A stretch of 11,057 nucleotides of DNA from positions 1 to 11,057 of the forward strand of contig DGRN01000017.1 in assembly GCA_002391075.1 (NCBI GenBank). The letters are read 5' to 3'. The translations under genes and the position numbers were made by a program. The notes under the pieces were generated by a model. That model saw only the letters and a list, made by a program, of their open reading frames with translations, ran no database searches and was not told the DNA's origin. Within the stretch, counting starts at the first letter, position 1, and the number at the start of each line of letters is the position of its first letter. Shown piece by piece: positions 1-4,840 of the stretch. The stretch is from Candidatus Saccharibacteria bacterium UBA4387. GTDB taxonomy: Bacteria; Patescibacteriota; Saccharimonadia; Saccharimonadales; Saccharimonadaceae.

Positions 1-1
1 G

Positions 2-1729
2 AATGGTAACGTTATAGATTTGTCCGAAGGTCAGCGTCAGATGCTCCGTGCAGGTCTCGCGAAGCTAAAGAAGCTTGAAGAAGATTTTGCTCCAGTCGAC
101 CCAGATAAATGCCCGAAGATGATGGTGATGTGCGAAGATACGAATGTTGTCCCGCTCGTCGCGAAATTCTTGTATAGTGAGGGTCTCGATGAAGATGATT
201 TCATAAAGATTGATAGTAACCAAAAAGGCATAGTCGGAGAAGAGCAATGGGCGGAGATAAAGAACAAGCTCTTTGCACTCGATCGCCACAAAAAGCCGCG
301 CGTTGTTATTTCTGTCTTGATGCTTCGCGAAGGTTTCGATGTTAATAATATTTGTGTAATTGTTCCGCTTCGTAGTACTGAATCTGGTATTTTGCTTGAG
401 CAGACAATTGGTCGCGGTCTCCGCTTGATGTGGCGCGGCAATCCTGAGATTGATGAGCTTAAAGCCGAAAACCGCCGTAGAATTATGCAAGAGCATAAAC
501 TTGCTTCTTGTTACTTCGATGTCCTATCGATCGTTGAACATCCTAGATTTCGCGAGTTCTATGACGAGCTCATTAATAAGGGCTTGATGGCGACTGATGA
601 AGATGATCCTGAAGGCGAGGAAAGGGATGCGAAAGGCGACTTATTGCCTGTCGGACTGAAGGAGAATTATGAAGAATACGACTTCCGTCTTCCGATTATT
701 GTTAATGAGGCGGAGCAGATTATTAAGACTCCAAATATCGATATTCAATCCCTAAGTCCGTTTAGTATGTCTTACGAAACACTTCTTAGAATTGTTCCAG
801 AAAGAGAACAGTGGTTAGATAAGGAAGTTCTCGAAGGTGTAAACGCCGGCTACTTTGAGGTATCTTCTGGTGTCTTTCGTTCGACTAGTTACAATGATTA
901 TCTCGGCCGTATCACGAATCTAATTGTTGATAAGCTAAATGCACCAATCGATTCGCGCGGCCGCAATCGTGCTAATACGACTTATTATCCTGGTCTCATG
1001 ATAGATAATGCTAGTATTGCGCAGACTATTGATAGATATATTCGCAAGCGACTCTTTAACCAGGAAATCGACCCGATGGAAGGCAAGAACTGGAAAATTC
1101 TTCTTATTTCTGAGGTTATGGAGCATATTAAGGGTCAGGTTGCCAGCGCTATCGTTAAAGCGCTCGACGAACAAGAGGTTCAGGGTGAAACCGAGGTGAA
1201 CTTCATTAACTTCTCGAGCGTAGATAAGATTATGGTTCGTGAGAAATATTGTGTTGATTTGGTGAAGTGTATTTATGAGAAGTGCCCATACCCTAGCAAT
1301 AAGGGCGGCTTCGAGCATGACTTTATGGAATTCTGCGACCGCGATGGTGAAGTCGATGCAATCTGCAAGATTATTGAAAATCGTCACACCTTTGCCAGAT
1401 TCCGTTATGTCCGCGATGATGGTATGCCGCATGAATATATTCCAGATTTTGCAGTCCGTTTTGGCAATGATGTCTTCTTAGTCGAAACCAAAGCACAGAA
1501 TCAGTTGTCTGCACAGAATGTACTGCGAAAACAGAAGGCTGCGCTACGCTGGGTTGAAAAGATAAATAATCTGGTACCAGACCAGCGCGAAGGGCTAACA
1601 TGGCACTATGCGATTCTTGGTGATGCGACGTTCTATGACTGGAAAAAGCGAAATATGATGGTTCGCGAAATTTTGGACTTTGCAGAGCTAAAGAATAATA
1701 ATGTGGATTTTACAGGGAGACTGTTCTAG
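2..1729 (+). CDS. Type III restriction enzyme Res-like subunit (helicase-nuclease), 5' end cut by window edge
   Basis: The frame is open from base 2, so the TTG at 20 is not the true start and the gene begins outside the window; 575 residues are visible. Residues about 104-114 (SVLMLREGFDV) and 133-142 (EQTIGRGLRL) match motifs V and VI of the second RecA-like domain of superfamily 2 helicases, with the arginine finger pair in GRGLR. Near the C-terminus a PD-(D/E)xK nuclease site is visible: P-D at bases 1442-1447, then V-E-T-K starting at 1481, giving Asp482, Glu495 and Lys497 of the visible chain. This order of helicase then C-terminal nuclease is that of type III Res subunits, which translocate on DNA and cut it when partnered with a Mod methylase. 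No Mod gene is in the window. The ATPase motifs I-III must lie upstream. A related helicase-nuclease defence protein without Mod is the alternative. Base composition is more AT-rich than the genes to the right. Confidence 0.85.
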   Translation, partial: NGNVIDLSEGQRQMLRAGLAKLKKLEEDFAPVDPDKCPKMMVMCEDTNVVPLVAKFLYSEGLDEDDFIKIDSNQKGIVGEEQWAEIKNKLFALDRHKKPRVVISVLMLREGFDVNNICVIVPLRSTESGILLEQTIGRGLRLMWRGNPEIDELKAENRRRIMQEHKLASCYFDVLSIVEHPRFREFYDELINKGLMATDEDDPEGEERDAKGDLLPVGLKENYEEYDFRLPIIVNEAEQIIKTPNIDIQSLSPFSMSYETLLRIVPEREQWLDKEVLEGVNAGYFEVSSGVFRSTSYNDYLGRITNLIVDKLNAPIDSRGRNRANTTYYPGLMIDNASIAQTIDRYIRKRLFNQEIDPMEGKNWKILLISEVMEHIKGQVASAIVKALDEQEVQGETEVNFINFSSVDKIMVREKYCVDLVKCIYEKCPYPSNKGGFEHDFMEFCDRDGEVDAICKIIENRHTFARFRYVRDDGMPHEYIPDFAVRFGNDVFLVETKAQNQLSAQNVLRKQKAALRWVEKINNLVPDQREGLTWHYAILGDATFYDWKKRNMMVREILDFAELKNNNVDFTGRLF

Positions 1730-1737
1730 AAAGATGA

Positions 1738-1783
1738 CTTAGGCGACCTGCTCGGCTATCTATCGCGCCGCGTAACGCCTAAT
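1738..1783 (+). repeat. Hairpin element A, related to the tandem hairpin repeats near 2510-2600
   Basis: TTAGGCG (1739-1745) pairs with CGCCTAA (1776-1782), enclosing a possible inner CGGC/GCCG stem (1753-1756 with 1767-1770). There is no T-run, so it is not a standard intrinsic terminator, although it lies just after the restriction gene. It shares GGCGACCTGC with both tandem repeats at 2511 and 2564. Its closing stem AGGCG/CGCCT differs from the AGGGC/GCCCT of the second tandem copy in a compensated way. Confidence 0.5.
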
Positions 1784-1808
1784 CATATCTGTTAGATTAA
1801 ACTAGTGC

Positions 1809-1838
1809 TTGAATGGTTTTAGGCGCGTCTAGTATTCT
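1809..1838 (+). promoter_or_regulatory. Predicted promoter of the DUF3800 gene (leaderless type)
   Basis: A TTGAAT box (1809-1814), an 18-nt spacer and TATTCT (1833-1838) precede the ATG at 1845 by 6 nt, the same -10 to ATG distance as five other genes here. There is no TGN extension and no Shine-Dalgarno sequence. It is the weakest match of the set. Confidence 0.45.
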
Positions 1839-1844
1839 TGCGAA

Positions 1845-2351
1845 ATGAAATACTGCTATATTGACGAGTCGGGGAACCCTAAGATAAAAGACGCGCGGCC
1901 GTTCATCGTTGGCATGGTAGTTTTTGATTCGCTCGATGCGGTAAACGAGGCGATAAAGGAGATTGAGGTTTTTCGCCGAAGGAATAATATAGCGAACGAT
2001 TATGAGTTTCATTTCAGCAGAAATTCATCGAAGAATAAAAACAGATACAGAATATTTATAGAAAAATCCGGATTTAATACGAAGGTGTTTATTGTAAAGA
2101 AGCACCCTAATCAAGATAGTTATAATACCGCCGCGAACGAAATCGTAGATTATTTGGATAGTAACGTCGCTTATAATGTGCGTATTGATTCTAACCCGCT
2201 TCTATTTAAGGCTCTAAGAACCGCATTTAGGGCCGGAAAAATACGAGCAAAAATCACTCAGGTTAACTCCAAAAATAACGACTTAATCCAGGTAGCGGAC
2301 TATGTAGCGGGCGCGGCATTAAAATCCCTAAAATTAAAGAAACTCCCCTAA
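1845..2351 (+). CDS. DUF3800 domain protein
   Basis: The protein has 168 residues. The DUF3800 signature is clear: YIDESG at the N-terminus (Asp7, Glu8), EFHF at 54-57, RID at 113-115, and a C-terminal SKNNDLIQVADYVAGA block at 142-157 with Asp146 and Asp152. The spaced acidic residues resemble a metal-dependent nuclease site. To my knowledge the activity of the family is not settled, so nuclease function is inference. The chain is somewhat shorter than many members of the family. It follows the restriction gene by 115 nt and is flanked by the GGCGACCTGC hairpins. Its low GC and its neighbour suggest a horizontally acquired defence or mobile setting. The ATG at 1845 is chosen because YIDESG normally lies within a few residues of the start and a -10 box sits 6 nt upstream. 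The stop codon lies in the loop of the terminator hairpin of a minus-strand RNA unit. Confidence 0.85.
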   Translation: MKYCYIDESGNPKIKDARPFIVGMVVFDSLDAVNEAIKEIEVFRRRNNIANDYEFHFSRNSSKNKNRYRIFIEKSGFNTKVFIVKKHPNQDSYNTAANEIVDYLDSNVAYNVRIDSNPLLFKALRTAFRAGKIRAKITQVNSKNNDLIQVADYVAGAALKSLKLKKLP

Positions 2352-2360
2352 CGGAGAGCT
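2331..2360 (-). terminator. Predicted intrinsic terminator, minus strand
   Basis: Read on the minus strand, bases 2360-2353 and 2348-2341 form an 8-bp stem including two G-U pairs, with a GUUA loop. It is followed by the U-rich tail UCUUUAAUUU (2340-2331). On the plus strand there is no T-run and one pair becomes a C-A mismatch, so it points leftward. It overlaps the 3' end of the DUF3800 gene. Confidence 0.55.
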
Positions 2361-2431
2361 ACTGCACTAACCTGCCTAACACAAATGCTGAGCCGCAGCG
2401 GTAAACGCATGCTTACCAGTTAGTGGCTTAC
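2335..2431 (-). ncRNA. Candidate small RNA, about 95 nt, family unknown
   Basis: The start is predicted 6 nt after a minus-strand -10 box. The body can fold with a closing 7-bp stem (CACTAAC/GTTAGTG, plus positions 2365-2371 and 2419-2425). Inside are two arms, GGTAA/TTACC (2400-2404 and 2413-2417) and GCTG/CAGC (2387-2390 and 2396-2399). The terminator hairpin described separately follows at once. No reading frame starts near the predicted 5' end. I recognise no known family: there is no tRNA T-loop and no SRP core. The fold is from inspection, not a computed energy. It ends in the 3' end of the DUF3800 gene and so is slightly antisense to it, which could matter for regulation. Confidence 0.45.
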
Positions 2432-2437
2432 GACCCT

Positions 2438-2466
2438 ATTATAGCAGTTGCGATAACAGAATACAA
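2438..2466 (-). promoter_or_regulatory. Predicted minus-strand promoter of the candidate small RNA
   Basis: On the minus strand TTGTAT (2466-2461), 17 nt, then TATAAT (2443-2438) preceded by TGC, an extended -10. A start near 2431 is predicted. The codon there is GTA, not a usual start, so this promoter does not fit the leaderless-gene pattern and points to a non-coding transcript. Confidence 0.6.
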
Positions 2467-2486
2467 CCCACCTCTCAAGAGTATTA

Positions 2487-2495
2487 TGTTATAAT
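2487..2495 (+). promoter_or_regulatory. Predicted extended -10 promoter, divergent from the minus-strand unit
   Basis: TGT followed by TATAAT (2490-2495) on the plus strand, with no good -35 box. The predicted start is near 2502. There is no start codon at that position, so it would drive the tandem-hairpin transcript. Confidence 0.45.
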
Positions 2496-2508
2496 ACGCA
2501 TCAGAAAC

Positions 2509-2544
2509 AGGGCGACCTGCAGCCGTCGGGTAGCAGCGCCAAGC
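2509..2544 (+). repeat. 36-nt hairpin repeat, copy 1
   Basis: Identical over 36 nt to copy 2 at 2562-2597, offset 53 nt. It begins AGGGCGACCTGC and ends AGCGCCAAGC. It is followed by TCCGTGG rather than a T-run, and the outer stem is weaker (GGGC with GCTC, one G-U pair). Confidence 0.9.
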
Positions 2545-2558
2545 TCCGTGGAATTGGG

Positions 2559-2607
2559 AAGAGGGCGACCTGCAGCCGTCGGGTAGCAGCGCCAAGCCCT
2601 CTTTTTT
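2559..2607 (+). terminator. Predicted intrinsic terminator built from hairpin repeat copy 2
   Basis: AAGAGGGC (2559-2566) pairs perfectly with GCCCTCTT (2596-2603), with T at 2602-2607. The enclosed part of the repeat can fold further. It lies just upstream of the promoter of the DHH gene and would insulate it. Confidence 0.65.
2562..2597 (+). repeat. 36-nt hairpin repeat, copy 2
   Basis: Exact copy of 2509-2544. Here the flanks extend the outer stem to 8 bp and a run of six T follows, turning the repeat into a terminator. Confidence 0.9.
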
Positions 2608-2613
2608 GTTATC

Positions 2614-2622
2614 TGCTATAAT
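2614..2622 (+). promoter_or_regulatory. Extended -10 promoter of the DHH gene (leaderless)
   Basis: TGC followed by a consensus TATAAT (2617-2622), then 6 nt to the ATG at 2629. The usual start distance puts the first transcribed base at the A of the ATG. No -35 box or Shine-Dalgarno sequence is seen. The preceding T-run belongs to the terminator. Confidence 0.65.
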
Positions 2623-2628
2623 ATCCCC

Positions 2629-3597
2629 ATGTACAACTCTTTCAGCGATTTCATCAAAGACAAACAGCACATCTGCGTCATTCAGGCCGAAAATCCTGAC
2701 GGTGATTCGCTGGGCTCCGCTTTGGCGCTCGAGCAGGCGCTCGCGGACAAGAAGGTCACGCTCTATTGTCCGGTCGACATTCCGAAATACATGCGCTACT
2801 TCGACGGCTGGGGCAGAGTAACGAACGAATTCCCATACAAGGCCGACGCGCTCATCATTGTCGACACTGCCTCGACCATCCTTCTCTCGAAGCTCCTCGA
2901 CGATGCCGCCATTCGCAACTGCCTCTACCAGCTGCCGACCTTCGTCATCGACCACCACGAAACCGCGCCAGACCTCGAATTCCCGTACGAATCCATCATC
3001 GAGCCACTCTCGTCCTGCTGTGGCCTACTTTATAAAATCTTCAAAGATCAAAACATCGCCATCGACGCCAAATGCGCCGAGCATCTCGTTTACGGCATCC
3101 TCTCCGATACTCTGGGCCTCACGACCGCCTCGACGACTGCTGCCGACTTTCGCGCCTGCGCCGACCTGCTTGACGACGGCGCCAACATCGCCGAAATGGA
3201 AGAACGTCGCCGTGAATTTTCCAAAAAATCCGCCCGTATCCTCGACTACAAAGCCGACCTCATCAAGCGCGTCGAATACCATCTCGACGGCAAGCTCGCC
3301 ACCGTCCATATTCCGTTCGAAGACATCCAGGAATTTTCCGACGAATACAATCCGAATGTGCTTATCCTCGAAGAGTTGCGCCTGGTCGAAGGTGTCGAAA
3401 TCGCAGTCGCTATCAAGACTTACCCGGACGGCAAGCTCACAGGCAAAATCCGCAGCTCCACCCCAGTCGCCGACCAGCTCGCTGGCTATTTTGGCGGCGG
3501 CGGCCATCCTTATGCGGCCGGCTTCCGCATCTACGAAAACTATGAGGATACTCTGCGCGAACTCGTGGGCGCCAGCATGAAGCTCATCGAGCTCTAA
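2629..3597 (+). CDS. DHH/DHHA1 phosphoesterase, NrnA-like (nanoRNase / pAp phosphatase family)
   Basis: A 322-residue protein of the usual length for this family. The family uses two Mn ions to degrade 2-5 nt oligoribonucleotides and often to remove phosphate from pAp. Visible motifs in order: NPDGDSLGS (22-30), IVDT with Asp79, DHH at 108-110, SDT with Asp160 in a GILSDTLGL context, and the DHHA1 substrate-binding GGGGHPYAAG at 289-298. The first motif is normally H-x-x-P-D-x-D; here the His position is Ala20, so one expected metal ligand is missing while the Asp residues and the DHH triad remain. I recall similar AxNPDGDS forms in CPR proteins, so it may be a lineage variant. The ATG is fixed by the -10 box 6 nt upstream. 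The gene ends 1 nt before the -35 box of the next transcription unit. Codon use is GC-rich, unlike the genes to its left. The exact substrate is uncertain. Confidence 0.85.
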   Translation: MYNSFSDFIKDKQHICVIQAENPDGDSLGSALALEQALADKKVTLYCPVDIPKYMRYFDGWGRVTNEFPYKADALIIVDTASTILLSKLLDDAAIRNCLYQLPTFVIDHHETAPDLEFPYESIIEPLSSCCGLLYKIFKDQNIAIDAKCAEHLVYGILSDTLGLTTASTTAADFRACADLLDDGANIAEMEERRREFSKKSARILDYKADLIKRVEYHLDGKLATVHIPFEDIQEFSDEYNPNVLILEELRLVEGVEIAVAIKTYPDGKLTGKIRSSTPVADQLAGYFGGGGHPYAAGFRIYENYEDTLRELVGASMKLIEL

Positions 3598-3598
3598 T

Positions 3599-3627
3599 TT
3601 GACAATACCGCCCATCTGTGCTATAAT
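3599..3627 (+). promoter_or_regulatory. Consensus promoter of the 3634-3862 RNA
   Basis: A perfect TTGACA (3599-3604), a 17-nt spacer ending in TGC, and a perfect TATAAT (3622-3627): both boxes match consensus and the -10 is also extended. It is the strongest promoter match in the window. The predicted start is near 3634. No gene begins there. Confidence 0.8.
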
Positions 3628-3633
3628 AGAAGA

Positions 3634-3862
3634 ATAAGCCCGCAACTTCGCGAGAGTTCTTTCTGAGTGCCGAAATGTTATTCTCGCGCATCTGATAGAA
3701 CGAATCGAGCCTCTGCTCGAAACATTCGGCTTGTTCAGCAGGCCGCCAAAACGGAAATAACCAAACTAGCGCACTTTCGGCGCAACCGCAATTCTGCTAT
3801 TGAGAGGGGAGCACGTTTTGCGGTTTTAGTTATGCGGGGCTCGCGCATGGGCCCCGCTTTTT
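3634..3862 (+). ncRNA. Candidate structured non-coding RNA, about 230 nt, family unknown
   Basis: It is bounded by the consensus promoter and a strong intrinsic terminator, and has no convincing reading frame. Helices visible by eye: GCCGAAATGTT with AACATTCGGC (3669-3679/3721-3730, one bulged A) enclosing a TCGAG/CTCGA hairpin (3705-3709/3716-3720); AACCGCAA/TTGCGGTT (3784-3791/3818-3825); GCGC/GCGC (3769-3772/3780-3783); and ATAAC/GTTAT (3757-3761/3829-3833) closing the last two. TCTCGCG (3682-3688), in the loop of the first hairpin, could pair with CGCGAGA (3649-3655) outside it, a possible pseudoknot. GCCCGCA (3638-3644) could pair with the 5' arm of the terminator. The conserved cores of RNase P RNA, tmRNA and SRP RNA are not seen. 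It may be a house-keeping RNA such as a 6S-type RNA, or a leader controlling phosphoketolase; I cannot tell which. Confidence 0.6.
3834..3862 (+). terminator. Strong intrinsic terminator of the 3634-3862 RNA
   Basis: GCGGGGC (3834-3840) pairs with GCCCCGC (3851-3857), extendable by a T-G and a C-G pair. TTTTT follows (3858-3862), then ATTTT. It lies 37 nt before the phosphoketolase start codon and separates the two units. Confidence 0.85.
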
Positions 3863-3883
3863 ATTTTCGCTTCATTATCTTTA

Positions 3884-3892
3884 TGCTAAAAT
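3884..3892 (+). promoter_or_regulatory. Extended -10 promoter of the phosphoketolase operon (leaderless)
   Basis: TGC then TAAAAT (3887-3892), and 6 nt to the ATG at 3899. No Shine-Dalgarno sequence and no good -35 box are present. It follows the terminator of the preceding RNA. Confidence 0.55.
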
Positions 3893-3898
3893 AATAAT

Positions 3899-4840
3899 AT
3901 GCAAGGGATGGGCACAAATATTCGCGAAATCGAAAACCGAATTAGTTTCTGTAATTATCTTTCTGTGGCGCAAATTTTCCTGCAGGATAACTTCCTGTTA
4001 AATCGCCCGCTTTCGTCGAGCGATATCAAGCCGCGTCTTTTGGGGCACTGGGGCTCCTGTCCGGGCATTAACATTGCCTACGCCAACCTGAAGGAACGCT
4101 TCCCGAATATGAAATTCATCCTCGGTCCAGGGCACGGTTTTCCGGCACTGCAGGCTAACCTTTTCTACGATGGCGTTTTGCAAGAGTACTACCCAGAGGC
4201 TACGCCAAATCTTCACGGCATCGAATATATTTGCAAAAAATTCTCATGGCCATACGGTTTTCCGTCGCACGCCAGTCCTGTAACGCCGGGTGTCATCGCC
4301 GAAGGTGGTGAACTAGGCTACTCGCTCGCAACGGCTTACGGCGCCGCGCTTGGTCGCCCTGACGAATTTATCGCTGTGCTAATCGGCGACGGCGAACTCG
4401 AAACCGCAACCGCCCTGGCCAGCTTGAATCTATATCGCCTGCTTGGCTCGCATCATAACGGCTGGGTCTTGCCGATTCTGCATCTGAACGGCTACAAAAT
4501 TTCCGGCCCAACAATCTATGGGCGCGACTCCGACCGCGAGCTACTGCAGCTATTCCGTGGCTTTGGCTACAATCCGATCCTGATTGACGGTACGAACACC
4601 GAGGAATTCCAATCCGCACTCGACGCCGCCATGCCAGGCAGCTTCATTATTATGCGCACCCCGAAAGGCTACACTGGTCCGAAAGAAGTCGACGGCGTGA
4701 AAGTCGAAGGCAACTGCGCCTCGCACCAAGTCCCGCTACCGCTCGCCAAAACCAGCGATGAGCAGCTGCGCATGCTGGAGGAATGGCTAAAATCTTATAA
4801 CTTTAAGGAGCTCTACGATGAATTTGCCGACCAAAATTAA
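3899..4840 (+). CDS. xfp: Phosphoketolase, N-terminal (thiamine-diphosphate PP-type) half
   Basis: Residues 1-313 match the N-terminal part of bifunctional xylulose-5-P/fructose-6-P phosphoketolase, which splits sugar phosphates with phosphate to give acetyl phosphate plus glyceraldehyde-3-P or erythrose-4-P. Visible landmarks: GHWG (His50), GPGHG (His79), FPSH (His124), EGGELGY (135-141), the diphosphate/metal-binding GDGELE (163-168) with LNGYK (196-200), TPKGYTGPK (254-262) and SHQVPL (His276). These correspond to active-site histidines of Bifidobacterium phosphoketolases. Known enzymes are single chains of about 800 residues; this gene stops right after the N-terminal domain, where the linker should begin, and the rest is encoded by the next, overlapping gene. 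Compared from memory with the Bifidobacterium protein, a stretch of roughly 25 residues before the TPKG motif is also missing. The leaderless promoter sets the ATG at 3899. It is very likely active only with the second half. Confidence 0.88.
   Translation: MQGMGTNIREIENRISFCNYLSVAQIFLQDNFLLNRPLSSSDIKPRLLGHWGSCPGINIAYANLKERFPNMKFILGPGHGFPALQANLFYDGVLQEYYPEATPNLHGIEYICKKFSWPYGFPSHASPVTPGVIAEGGELGYSLATAYGAALGRPDEFIAVLIGDGELETATALASLNLYRLLGSHHNGWVLPILHLNGYKISGPTIYGRDSDRELLQLFRGFGYNPILIDGTNTEEFQSALDAAMPGSFIIMRTPKGYTGPKEVDGVKVEGNCASHQVPLPLAKTSDEQLRMLEEWLKSYNFKELYDEFADQN
4805..4810 (+). promoter_or_regulatory. Shine-Dalgarno site of the phosphoketolase C-part gene
   Basis: AAGGAG lies 7 nt before the ATG at 4818, inside the end of the first gene. 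It is the only clear Shine-Dalgarno site found for a gene start here and supports a true internal start rather than a broken gene. Confidence 0.75.

Larger units (their letters stand above)
2502..2607 (+). ncRNA. Candidate structured transcript with two tandem hairpin repeats ending in a terminator
   Basis: From the predicted start the transcript contains two identical 36-nt units and ends at a T-run, so it would be about 106 nt. Each unit can form GGCG/CGCC plus CTGC/GCAG stems around a loop containing CCGTCGGG. The spacer between units is 17 nt. It could be a free small RNA, a tandem-domain regulatory leader, or simply tandem termination hairpins protecting the next gene. It does not lead into the DHH gene, which has its own -10 after the terminator. 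I recognise no riboswitch class. Confidence 0.35.

Noticed and set aside
20..22. TTG at 20 as the start of the restriction gene
   Set aside because: The frame continues upstream to the window edge without a stop, and the helicase N-terminal motifs are missing.
2365..2425. tRNA-like cloverleaf, with a 7-bp closing stem and two arms
   Set aside because: Only 61 nt, no T-loop consensus, no anticodon arm of correct geometry on either strand. Kept instead as part of the candidate small RNA.
2563..2597. Cloning-vector polylinker look (GACCTGCAG and nearby CAAGCT)
   Set aside because: The order and the bases between do not match a polylinker, two copies exist, and flanking DNA is continuous genomic sequence.
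2509..2607. Resemblance of GGGTAGCAGCGCCAAG to the SRP RNA core (GGAAGCAGCCAAGG)
   Set aside because: The GGAA tetraloop and the opposite AGGUC strand are missing, and an identical copy lies in tandem, which is not expected of SRP RNA.
3025..3645. Long minus-strand open frame opposite the DHH gene
   Set aside because: A shadow of a GC-rich coding gene in the opposite frame; the plus strand has all family motifs.
3667..3894. 75-residue open frame on the plus strand
   Set aside because: It starts with GTG inside a structured RNA, runs through a strong terminator and into the phosphoketolase promoter, and the product resembles no protein.
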